The position numbers were made by a program, and so were the translations under genes. This document shows, in pieces, positions 1 through 6,376 of a stretch of 64,000 nt of DNA. Below the pieces are notes generated by a model. That model was not told where the DNA came from, did not search any database, and was given only the letters and a program-made list of their open reading frames with translations. Position 1 is the first letter of the stretch. Every line of letters starts with the position of its first letter. Source of the DNA: CAZMGB01 sp964565775 (GTDB lineage: Bacteria > Chloroflexota > Dehalococcoidia > DSTF01 > JALHUB01); assembly GCA_964565775.1 (NCBI GenBank), contig CAZMGB010000017.1:22719-86718 (forward strand), in the 5' to 3' direction.

Positions 1-1047
1 CCTGAGGACGCCTATCTGGCTGATGAGTTCAAACACGCGGCTTTCCTCAGGTTCATCCGGGTCCGTGTCTGAAAGACACTGCTCAAGCTCGATGGTGGCC
101 ATCTCCAAACTCGTCTTGGCTGAGCCGCAGGCGATGTATGCCCGCAACTTGGCTTCTGAGAACGAGAGGCGGGTGGTTGATTTATCAGTTCCTGAGCCGA
201 ACCTCTCGATGGATTCAAGGTATTGGTCTGATAGCTCATCCACCTTCCGGAGAGACGTTCTTTGAGCGAACGGTGCGTACTTGAGAAGATGGAGAGCCGC
301 TTCGCATGACCATGTGTTGATGGCCTCTGTGAACGCGACCGAGGAGAGGGAAAAGGCTTCGCTGTCTAGGCCGAGGTTGTGGGTTGAGACCGCCTCGGCA
401 ACGAGTGCGTTCCCCCAAAGGTCATCAGCGTCCTTGCCCAGCAGGTTGGATCGCCTCCTGCCACCAGCCCGCGCCCAGTGCCTCGCTTGTCGCGCGTGGT
501 AGACGCCGTCCACATTACGGTCCAGCACAGCCTCGAGGTCGTTTAGGACCAAGCACACTTGGGCGAACTCGAGAGGGTAGTCGCGCGGAGGCACGCAATT
601 GATGAGTTGCCCTGCAACGTGGTACGACCTCATGAAGAGGTCAGAGGCGAGCCACGGATTTGACTGGCGGTTCGCGGCTGCGTGAAGTTTGAGGAGCGTG
701 GGCAAGATCACATCAAGCTCCCGGCGCGACAACGCTGCTTCGATGGAGCTGCATGCTCTCGCATGAGATTCGTGGCTCAGATGTGCATGCTCCAACAGCT
801 GGTCTCTTGACCTGGTATCTAGACCGAGCCAGTCGGCAAGTCGATCTGCCAGTTCTTGTCCCAACGGTTCCAATCTGGCCAATCCGCCGTACGGTTGATC
901 TGAGAGAGCCCGCGAGAGGTATGAAGGACTAACGCCTACGGCTCTGGCGGCTGGCCCTCGCCGCCCGTAAGGCAGATGGCTTCTCAGCAGGGTCACCACT
1001 GCCACCCTGTGCGCGGCGGCTTCGGTCGCAATGTCTTCGAGTGCCAT
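1..1047 (-). CDS. HTH (XRE-like) regulator, C-terminus outside window
   Basis: An uninterrupted minus-strand frame of 349 codons runs from an ATG at 1047 off the left edge, so the C-terminus is missing. Residues about 15-60 look like a helix-turn-helix: GRRGPAARAVGVSPSYLSRA has the spacing of an XRE-type recognition helix. The rest is helical, without a family I recognise, and could be a ligand-sensing or TPR-like region. Only a weak Shine-Dalgarno (GCAGG) abuts the start. It probably is a DNA-binding regulator of the accessory region; its target is unknown. Confidence 0.7.
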   Translation of the reverse strand, partial: MALEDIATEAAAHRVAVVTLLRSHLPYGRRGPAARAVGVSPSYLSRALSDQPYGGLARLEPLGQELADRLADWLGLDTRSRDQLLEHAHLSHESHARACSSIEAALSRRELDVILPTLLKLHAAANRQSNPWLASDLFMRSYHVAGQLINCVPPRDYPLEFAQVCLVLNDLEAVLDRNVDGVYHARQARHWARAGGRRRSNLLGKDADDLWGNALVAEAVSTHNLGLDSEAFSLSSVAFTEAINTWSCEAALHLLKYAPFAQRTSLRKVDELSDQYLESIERFGSGTDKSTTRLSFSEAKLRAYIACGSAKTSLEMATIELEQCLSDTDPDEPEESRVFELISQIGVLR

Positions 1048-1143
1048 CCTGCAAGAATTTGAACTATCGCGGCGGCTCGCTTAGGCCCTACCCTCATCTT
1101 ACAGCCTGAGTTGGCAAGTCCGAAGGGAAGGAGGTGAAAGACG

Positions 1144-1344
1144 GTGGACAAGCACAACCCACAGATACGCGTCAGCGAGCCGCACTTCAGCAAGTCGATG
1201 CCGGGTGTTCCCCATGTCGACATCGACTTCGTGGCGGGAAAGGCTCCAGGCCAACTGCCCATCCCGTTCCCGCGCATCCATGCTCCCTATCAAGAGCCCC
1301 CTTGCCAGCCCGATTTCCGTTCGGGCTCGCCGCGGTCTCGCTAG
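1144..1344 (+). CDS. small hypothetical protein (66 aa)
   Basis: A GTG start at 1144 is preceded by a very strong Shine-Dalgarno (GGAAGGAGGTGA), which is the main reason to call it. The product is 66 aa, proline-rich at the end, with no recognised domain. It is divergent from the HTH gene at 1-1047. Its 3' end lies close to the scaffold gap, so the C-terminus may be affected by poor sequence. Confidence 0.45.
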   Translation: MDKHNPQIRVSEPHFSKSMPGVPHVDIDFVAGKAPGQLPIPFPRIHAPYQEPPCQPDFRSGSPRSR

Positions 1345-1359
1345 GGTCGTCGTCGACCC

Positions 1360-1505
1360 GTGGCCGGGGTGTGCCCCCCCGCACCCCCCGCCCCCCCCCA
1401 ACCCTAACACCCGCAACCGAGAACCCACCCCCCGGNNNNNNNNNNTTTTTTTCTTAACCCCCCCGCGGGGGGGGGGGGGGCCCCCCCCCCCCCCCCCCCC
1501 CCACG
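1360..1505. other. assembly gap and homopolymer artefact
   Basis: Ten Ns occupy 1436-1445. Both sides carry long C or G runs (about 1375-1398 and 1458-1502) unlike any other part of the window. This looks like degraded contig ends joined in scaffolding. Reading frames across it should not be trusted. Confidence 0.9.
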
Positions 1506-1805
1506 CCCCCTAGCTTCAGACCGGATCCGGAGAAGCCAGCCGCTGGAGTCGGGTCCCTGAAGGGCGGCGATGCCCTCGCGCATGTCCTCGATGCGCCTTC
1601 GCTCTCGCTCCTGCAAGGCTTCCAGTGCCGCTTCGAAGATGGAGAACTCTGAGGGCGCAACGTAGACGCGGCGCTCTATGTTCAGGAGCTCTAGCCACTC
1701 CTCCGCCACCTTGATGAGGTGCTCGCTCTTCGCGATCTGTTCCTCGAACAGCTCAATGCTATGCCTCATGTCTTCCGGGGTCGGCGTGATGTCGATCGTT
1801 TTCAT
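1506..1805 (-). CDS. small coiled-coil hypothetical protein, truncated by the gap
   Basis: ATG at 1805 follows a clear GGAGGA Shine-Dalgarno. The first ~95 residues are acidic and helical (MKTIDITPTPEDMRHSIELF and on) with many Glu/Arg/Leu, suggesting a coiled coil. The frame then runs into the poly-G artefact, so the true C-terminus is unknown. It is divergent from the zinc-ribbon gene at 1926. No family is recognised. Confidence 0.6.
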
Positions 1806-1885
1806 GCTTGTTCCTCCTGTGGAACTTGCGGTCCGTTCCGGACGGCGGCTGGGGTTTCAGTTCATCGCGAAAGTCTCTGCGGGGC

Positions 1886-1915
1886 TTGACGAGGCTGCAC
1901 CTATAGTGTTACTAT
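1886..1915 (+). promoter_or_regulatory. candidate sigma-70 promoter, probably leaderless
   Basis: TTGACG (1886-1891) and TACTAT (1910-1915) are separated by 18 bp. The expected transcription start falls a few bases before the ATG at 1926, so the mRNA may be leaderless. A near direct repeat (TAGTGTTAC / TAGTGTCAC, about 1905-1924) overlaps the -10 region and could be an operator. Confidence 0.4.
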
Positions 1916-1925
1916 TAGTGTCACC

Positions 1926-2540
1926 ATGGAGATCACCGTTACCGCCTGCAAATGCAACGTCTGTGGACACGTATGGCTCCCCCGAGACGGCGAGGAAACG
2001 CCCCTTCGGTGCGCCAGATGCAAGAACCCTGCCTGGAACCGGCGGGTCTGGACGACGATCAACAAGAGGTCCGGCCAGCCTATGCGGTTCACGGAGTTGT
2101 CGGCTTACTGGGAGGTCTACTACGACCCCATCAGCGACGACTACTCGCCCGACGACCCGGATGACCCGTCGGCGGTTGATCTGTTCCATCTGTGGGCCGG
2201 GAAGGTAAGGGAGGAGTACCCGGACGGCCTCATCCCCATCTACTGGTTTGTGAAAACTGAAGGCCCACTTCGCACCTTCGAGGCCATACCGCACCAATAC
2301 GAACACCACCGAGCGGCTGGCCTAGGGACTGAGAACTGGCTCACGTTCTTCACGGAGCCAGAGCAGGAGGAGGGCGACTCACTGAACTGGTTGTCTGTGC
2401 CCGTACTGGACAAGCTATGGCGTCCAGGCCGGGGCGACAAGGGAGGATTCATTCAGGAAGCTACGGGTTGGAAGCCTTGTATCCTTCAACCCTTCGTCTA
2501 CCTGCCTGCGCTGGAGGCTGCACTTAGCGCCTCCAGTTGA
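1926..2540 (+). CDS. zinc-ribbon hypothetical protein (204 aa)
   Basis: The N-terminus has two CxxC knuckles (CNVCGH near residue 11 and CARC near residue 29), a classical zinc ribbon, suggesting nucleic-acid or protein binding. The remaining ~170 residues are acidic and Trp/Tyr-rich with no family I recognise. No Shine-Dalgarno is visible, but a promoter with its -10 box 10 bp before the ATG suggests leaderless translation. It is divergent from the gene at 1506-1805. Confidence 0.65.
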   Translation: MEITVTACKCNVCGHVWLPRDGEETPLRCARCKNPAWNRRVWTTINKRSGQPMRFTELSAYWEVYYDPISDDYSPDDPDDPSAVDLFHLWAGKVREEYPDGLIPIYWFVKTEGPLRTFEAIPHQYEHHRAAGLGTENWLTFFTEPEQEEGDSLNWLSVPVLDKLWRPGRGDKGGFIQEATGWKPCILQPFVYLPALEAALSASS

Positions 2541-2600
2541 GCCTCGGTGGGAACAATAGCGGTTGCTGAAACCGCCTCTAGCCCGGAACAGCAACTGCCT

Positions 2601-2837
2601 TCATCCGAGATCCTCCATGAGGGCGGCGATCCCGTCGATATCGTCCCCAAGGAGCTGATGGAGGACTGCCGACTTCATGGCCCGGTCGGAGTCGATCGTG
2701 CTGTTGTGCGTCGTGCCGAACACCCGGCAGCCCTCAGCGGCAAAGCGTCGGCGGGCCGCCTCGAAAGGGACGCCCGGCACATCGTGGAGCGCGTAAAGGT
2801 CCCACGGCTCACCGCAGACCGGACAAAAGATGTCCAT
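2601..2837 (-). CDS. small zinc-finger protein, CPVCGEPWD type (78 aa)
   Basis: The protein begins with one CPVCGEPWD knuckle, a motif I associate with small proteins of phages and integrated elements in high-GC bacteria. The start at 2837 has a purine-rich Shine-Dalgarno (AAGGAAAAGGGA). It is likely the last gene of a short minus-strand operon that includes the micro-ORFs at 3339-3101 and a strong hairpin at 2911-2947. Function is unknown. Confidence 0.65.
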   Translation of the reverse strand: MDIFCPVCGEPWDLYALHDVPGVPFEAARRRFAAEGCRVFGTTHNSTIDSDRAMKSAVLHQLLGDDIDGIAALMEDLG

Positions 2838-2910
2838 TTCCCTTTTCCTTTCTGCTTTGTCCTTAGACTCGGAGAGAGGTGCCGCAGGCGGGCGGCACTC
2901 GATGCAATGC

Positions 2911-2947
2911 CGAAAGCCCCGCTGGGTTGGACCCGGTGGGGCTTTCG
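2911..2947. terminator. strong hairpin (terminator or attenuator)
   Basis: A perfect 10-bp stem (CGAAAGCCCC / GGGGCTTTCG) encloses an inner GGGT/ACCC stem. No T-run follows on either strand, so it may be an attenuator or RNA-stability structure rather than a simple terminator. On the minus strand it lies 74 bp upstream of the zinc-finger gene at 2837. Confidence 0.6.
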
Positions 2948-3100
2948 CTCCGCAGGCGTTGGGCTGGTGGCGGGGGACCCGTCGCCTACGGCTGCACCGA
3001 CACGGGGCGGCAGAATGGCACCCGACTTGCGCGTGTCGGCACGTCTCTATGGGGGACAGCTGTTCTCCCCGATGAGCGAGTGCTTCAGTATGCTACGTGT

Positions 3101-3181
3101 CTAGGTTTCGAATACCCTCCCTTCTTCATTGCTGCGTTCATCCGGCACGTTCCGCGTGTATGCTGTGGACTCCTCGTTCAC
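3101..3181 (-). CDS. micro-ORF (26 aa), translationally coupled
   Basis: GTG at 3181 overlaps the TGA of the preceding 53-aa frame in a GTGA arrangement, and GGAGG lies just upstream. The peptide starts MNEESTAYTR. The coupling and ribosome-binding site are the only support; it could be a leader peptide for the gene at 2837-2601. Confidence 0.3.
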   Translation of the reverse strand: MNEESTAYTRNVPDERSNEEGRVFET

Positions 3182-3339
3182 ACCTCCTTTCTCTGATTCC
3201 GCACTGGCTTCCGCTGCCCTGTTCGACGCCTAGAGTGGAGAGCGAGCTCGTTTCCCTTGCGGGTTGATCCATCCAGGTTCTCGGACGGGCCGTCCTGTCG
3301 GTTGTTCAGCTGGCGATACCGACGAAACGCGCTTTTCAT
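3178..3339 (-). CDS. micro-ORF (53 aa) downstream of TTGGAGT repeats
   Basis: ATG at 3339 begins 22 bp after the last TTGGAGT repeat of the cluster at 3361-3420, which points toward it. The product is very basic (many Arg, Lys, Gln, Asn), as expected for a small nucleic-acid-binding protein. No clear Shine-Dalgarno is present. It overlaps the 26-aa frame by 4 bp. It is a tentative call resting on position and coupling. Confidence 0.35.
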   Translation of the reverse strand: MKSAFRRYRQLNNRQDGPSENLDGSTRKGNELALHSRRRTGQRKPVRNQRKEV

Positions 3340-3360
3340 GGTGCCAGCTTAGCCGAGTCC

Positions 3361-3420
3361 ACTCCAATCGCACTCCAAGATTCCAGTCGAATCACTCCAA
3401 TCGAGGCCCTTTTGCTCCAA
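3361..3420 (-). repeat. TTGGAGT direct-repeat cluster 1
   Basis: On the minus strand, TTGGAGC and three TTGGAGT copies (plus-strand hits 3414-3420, 3394-3400, 3372-3378, 3361-3367) are spaced 20, 22 and 11 bp. A degenerate unit fits the middle of the 22-bp gap. The order and spacing match cluster 3 (42228-42287), and the flanking bases also align. This suggests a shared protein-binding array. Confidence 0.7.
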
Positions 3421-3984
3421 TCTTTGCGTCGGAGCGTGAAGGGGAACATCTTGGCGCGACGTTAGGGTCGCCGGGTGTGAACGAGCCGGGGCGACTCGGC
3501 GGTGGCGGGGCCTGAACCTAGAGTTGGTCAGGCGAAGGGGCCGGCATCGAAGGGCTGGGAGCTGGATTGGAGGAGAATTTGAGCGCGGCTAATCTACTTT
3601 CTTGAGTTGTTGTACGGACTACAACCGTCACCCCCAGATGAAACGAGTGTACACATTCACGCCCCAGCAGGTGATGACACAAAGCACCTGGCGCAGTGCG
3701 ATAGTCTTTCTCCGCACACTGGCTCCTTGCTGGTCACAGCACCATGCTCTTGACGCTCTTGCGACTTCCGTGCTCTACAGGCCGTGAGTATTCGTCAGCC
3801 TAGCTTCAACTCGGGGGAGTAGGTGCCCTAGTATCACACTTCGGTCCTTCTTGTTTTCTTGGATGGCACATTGATAGAGGTTGTGGGCTGGCCAGGGCAT
3901 CTGTTTAAGAGGCGAGGTTGCGACGCTGGTAACGCTGGGTAGGCACGGGATACCCTTGTGAACAAGGATATACTTGGCTTGGAC
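3421..3984. other. non-coding stretch
   Basis: No reading frame here has a convincing start, ribosome-binding site or protein-like composition. A palindrome GTTGTA-CGGAC-TACAAC (3609-3625) could be an operator. Nothing else is recognised. Confidence 0.5.
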
Positions 3985-4962
3985 CTAAGACCAAGTCTCG
4001 TAAGCATCCCTCTCACCAGCGTCCACCAGTTGCGCGACCCGCTTCCCGAACGAGAGTAGATTAACTCCATAGTCTTCGACCAGATCTCCCCTTGGCCGCA
4101 CAGTACATAGCTTGATTTGAGGGTGCCCGGCCGCTTTCCGAACCCGATTGCGGGTCTTGATAACGTCCATCTGTAGATCGAAGCTCATCGATGTCCAGAC
4201 TCTAACCAAGGCCGATACGATTTGGGGCACATTGGCAGCTTGACGGGGCACGTCCGGAGCAGGTATGAGGACGTAGATCAGAGTTGCACCGAAATCTACA
4301 ACTGGGCCGACAGGCTGATTGCGCATAATGCCGCCGTCGAACAGCCCCTGGTGAGACGGAAAAAGGATTGGCAGTGCTGTGGTGGCTATGAGGATGGTAG
4401 TCAATGACTCTATGTTGGAGATCGGCCTCCATTCCTGACTTTCCCTATCCGGGCACCGAAACGCGGGATCAGCCCTGTAATAGAAGAGCCGTTTAGTCGT
4501 GCTGAGATCAGTCACTGAAATAGCGAGCCGAGTATCGCTCGCAAGAAAGGCGCGCTCGAGTGGTTGAAGTATCTTTTCGAGGGTGGTCCTAAGCGGTGAT
4601 GTATCCAGAACACTTTGGAGGCCAGCCAGAACTTGGCTAAACGCTTTTCGCATAGACGAACGGTTGATCAAAACGGCTCGAAGTAGGCGCGGAAATGCAT
4701 AGCCACCGATCCATTTCCATCCGACCGACAAGGAGTAGACATCTTTCGGTGTGAGCTCTGCCCAGAATTCCCCGATCCTCTCCGCGGGGAGACCACAACA
4801 TACGCCGACAGCGTTAAGGGCCCCTGCGGAAGCGCCACTGACGATGTTCGGAGGCCGTCCGTGGCGAGCGATGAGCGTTTTCAGGCAGCCGACCTGCCAC
4901 GCGGCTAGAGCGCCACCGCCAGAAAACACCACTGCGTAGCTAGGCTCCTGTTTGGCGGACAT
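3985..4962 (-). CDS. patatin-like phospholipase
   Basis: Patatin-family acyl hydrolases cleave acyl groups from lipids with a Ser-Asp dyad. The 325-aa protein has the glycine-rich oxyanion loop SGGGALAAWQ (14-23), the nucleophile elbow GASAG (43-47, Ser45) and the DGG motif (Asp209), so it should be active. There is no signal peptide, so it is probably cytoplasmic. It starts two bases after the stop of a 70-aa gene (4965-5177), suggesting coupled translation. In bacteria such proteins are effectors, housekeeping lipases or abortive-infection lipases; the context does not decide which. Confidence 0.88.
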   Translation of the reverse strand: MSAKQEPSYAVVFSGGGALAAWQVGCLKTLIARHGRPPNIVSGASAGALNAVGVCCGLPAERIGEFWAELTPKDVYSLSVGWKWIGGYAFPRLLRAVLINRSSMRKAFSQVLAGLQSVLDTSPLRTTLEKILQPLERAFLASDTRLAISVTDLSTTKRLFYYRADPAFRCPDRESQEWRPISNIESLTTILIATTALPILFPSHQGLFDGGIMRNQPVGPVVDFGATLIYVLIPAPDVPRQAANVPQIVSALVRVWTSMSFDLQMDVIKTRNRVRKAAGHPQIKLCTVRPRGDLVEDYGVNLLSFGKRVAQLVDAGERDAYETWS

Positions 4963-4964
4963 CG

Positions 4965-5177
4965 CTAGCCGTCGGTATTTCTGAGGTGAGTCTTGAGGTA
5001 TTTCCGGGCAGCGTCTATTGACTTGAGGATGTCATTCCTTGCGTTCGGTGCTATCCACCGCGAACTTTTTACCTTCAAATGGATGCCAGCGAGATCCTCG
5101 TCGACACGGCTAAGGATCTCCTTGCACTTCTCATCCAGTTCGTCAGAGGTATTGCCTTCGTGACCGGTTAGCATCAT
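4965..5177 (-). CDS. small protein coupled to patatin gene (70 aa)
   Basis: ATG at 5177 follows GGAGAG. The product (MMLTGHEGNTSDELDEKCKE and on) is charged and helical, with a basic C-terminal half. It ends two bases before the patatin ATG, so the two form an operon. No family is recognised. It could be a partner or control protein of the lipase, which is inference from the spacing only. Confidence 0.55.
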   Translation of the reverse strand: MMLTGHEGNTSDELDEKCKEILSRVDEDLAGIHLKVKSSRWIAPNARNDILKSIDAARKYLKTHLRNTDG

Positions 5178-5329
5178 TCTCTCCGAGGCCCTGTTGACCC
5201 GATAGTGAGGCTCGGCCGCCCCAGCAACGCCGCGCAAGCCGACTATACCACGTCGCAAGTCGGTGGGATATCGGTACAGGCAGACAGGGATGCAACGGAC
5301 ACGACTGCTCTGCTGTCGAACGTGATCAC

Positions 5330-5440
5330 CTAGTCTGGCGTCGGCGGCCCCTCCAGCTCGCGCATCCGGCAGGCCAGGTTGAGGACGGCGTTCAGGCTGT
5401 CGTCGGTGAGCCCCAACAGCGTGGCTGAGCGATGGGAGGG
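5330..5440 (-). pseudogene. C-terminal remnant of an XRE regulator
   Basis: The last ~30 codons on the minus strand (LLGLTDDSLNAVLNLACRMR, then ELEG) match the C-terminus of the XRE protein at 5991-6344 (MLGLSDESFDSLLHVACRLR, then QLEG). No HTH is found upstream. It is therefore a broken paralogue lying on the other side of the prepilin peptidase gene. Confidence 0.6.
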
Positions 5441-5512
5441 GACCCGACGGAAGTGTGGCGGCTGTGCACTGCACCGTCGGCGGACGCGAAAAGCCATCCT
5501 CGGTGTGTGGGG

Positions 5513-5962
5513 TTACGGCAGCGGACCCGTGCCGAGTATGATCACGGTGAGCGCTCCCGCGGAGAGGTAAGGGCCATACGCTATCGTTGAGCGGAGTTCC
5601 GTCCTCCCTGTAGCCAGGGCTACTGTCGCGGCTACCCCGCCGAGGAGCGCACCCACGAAGAGGGCGACGAGGCCGCCGGGAAAGCCCAGGGCTAGCCCGA
5701 TGAGCCCACCGAGCTTCACGTCGCCCAGTCCTATAGCGTCCGATCGCCAGAGATACACGAGGGCGAGCAGAGTGAGGGCTGTAGTCCCCCCTATCAGAGC
5801 TCCAACGTAGCTTTCCGCAGGCAGGAAAGGAGCAGCAGCGAGCGCGAAGACGGCGCCCGGATAGACGAGGCGATTGGGGATGACGCGTGCCACGATGTCC
5901 CATCCCGCCAACAGGAGGAGCAGGATGACGAAGACCCCCGTGACTGCGAATTCGGAGCTCAC
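5513..5962 (-). CDS. type IV prepilin peptidase (A24 family, TadV/CpaA-like)
   Basis: A24 peptidases are membrane aspartate proteases that remove the leader of type IV and Flp prepilins. The 149-aa protein is nearly all transmembrane helices and carries both catalytic aspartates: Asp22 in WDIVARVIPN and Asp81 in GLGDVKL. The N-terminal methylase domain of long PilD enzymes is absent, as in Tad systems. GTG start at 5962. It is about 20 kb from the Flp pilin gene (26059), its likely substrate. It follows a broken XRE gene by 28 bp. Confidence 0.85.
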   Translation of the reverse strand: MSSEFAVTGVFVILLLLLAGWDIVARVIPNRLVYPGAVFALAAAPFLPAESYVGALIGGTTALTLLALVYLWRSDAIGLGDVKLGGLIGLALGFPGGLVALFVGALLGGVAATVALATGRTELRSTIAYGPYLSAGALTVIILGTGPLP

Positions 5963-5990
5963 TGGTGAGCCTGATCCGGATACCCTGTCG

Positions 5991-6344
5991 TTACTCTACC
6001 GGCAACCCCTCGAGTTGCCTTAATCGGCAAGCCACGTGGAGCAGAGAGTCAAAGCTCTCGTCGCTGAGCCCGAGCATGGTCGCAGCCAAGCGACGCAGCG
6101 TGTGCCTGCGGGATGCTGCCAGCAGCCGGACTTCCGTCTCCGGGAACTCGGTGAGTTCCTCGTCGAAGAAGTAGGCCGGCGAGACCTGGAAGAACCGGGC
6201 CAGCGCCTGCAGATGCCTCATGGTCGGGTTGTCCTTGGCGCCCGTCCTCAGCCCCCAGATGTAAGCGACCGAGATGGTCTCACCGTCCCGGCGGCCGATT
6301 CGCAGGCGACCGCGAGCGCCGCGATAAGGAGCACGAGGAAACAA
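5991..6344 (-). pseudogene. XRE-family regulator lacking its N-terminal HTH half
   Basis: ISVAYIWGLRTGAKDNPTMR followed by HLQALARFFQVSPAYFF is the second half of an XRE-type HTH domain. The first helices normally found before it are missing. The upstream 15-20 codons are low-quality Arg/Gly-rich residues, and another frame there encodes a lipoprotein signal peptide (6248-6376). I read this as a deletion junction joining two unrelated genes near 6290-6320. A TTG at 6344 could still start a shortened protein. Confidence 0.6.
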
Positions 6345-6376
6345 CCGTCGGTCCTGGGCCAGCGATACGCCTTCAT
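6248..6376 (-). pseudogene. 5' fragment of a lipoprotein gene
   Basis: ATG at 6376 overlaps the TGA of the preceding gene (ATGA). It encodes a lipoprotein-type signal (CFLVLLIAALAVAC, lipobox LAVAC) and then runs out of frame into the XRE sequence, stopping at 6248. The coupling and signal peptide indicate that a lipoprotein gene once followed the large regulator at 6373-8703. Only its beginning is left. Confidence 0.5.

Noticed and set aside
3561..3575. ATTGGAGG near 3565 as part of repeat cluster 1
   Set aside because: One isolated unit in the opposite orientation, out of phase and about 145 bp away.
4965..5903. 312-codon minus-strand frame
   Set aside because: Only its last 70 codons look like protein; the rest is out of frame with the prepilin peptidase and XRE remnant.
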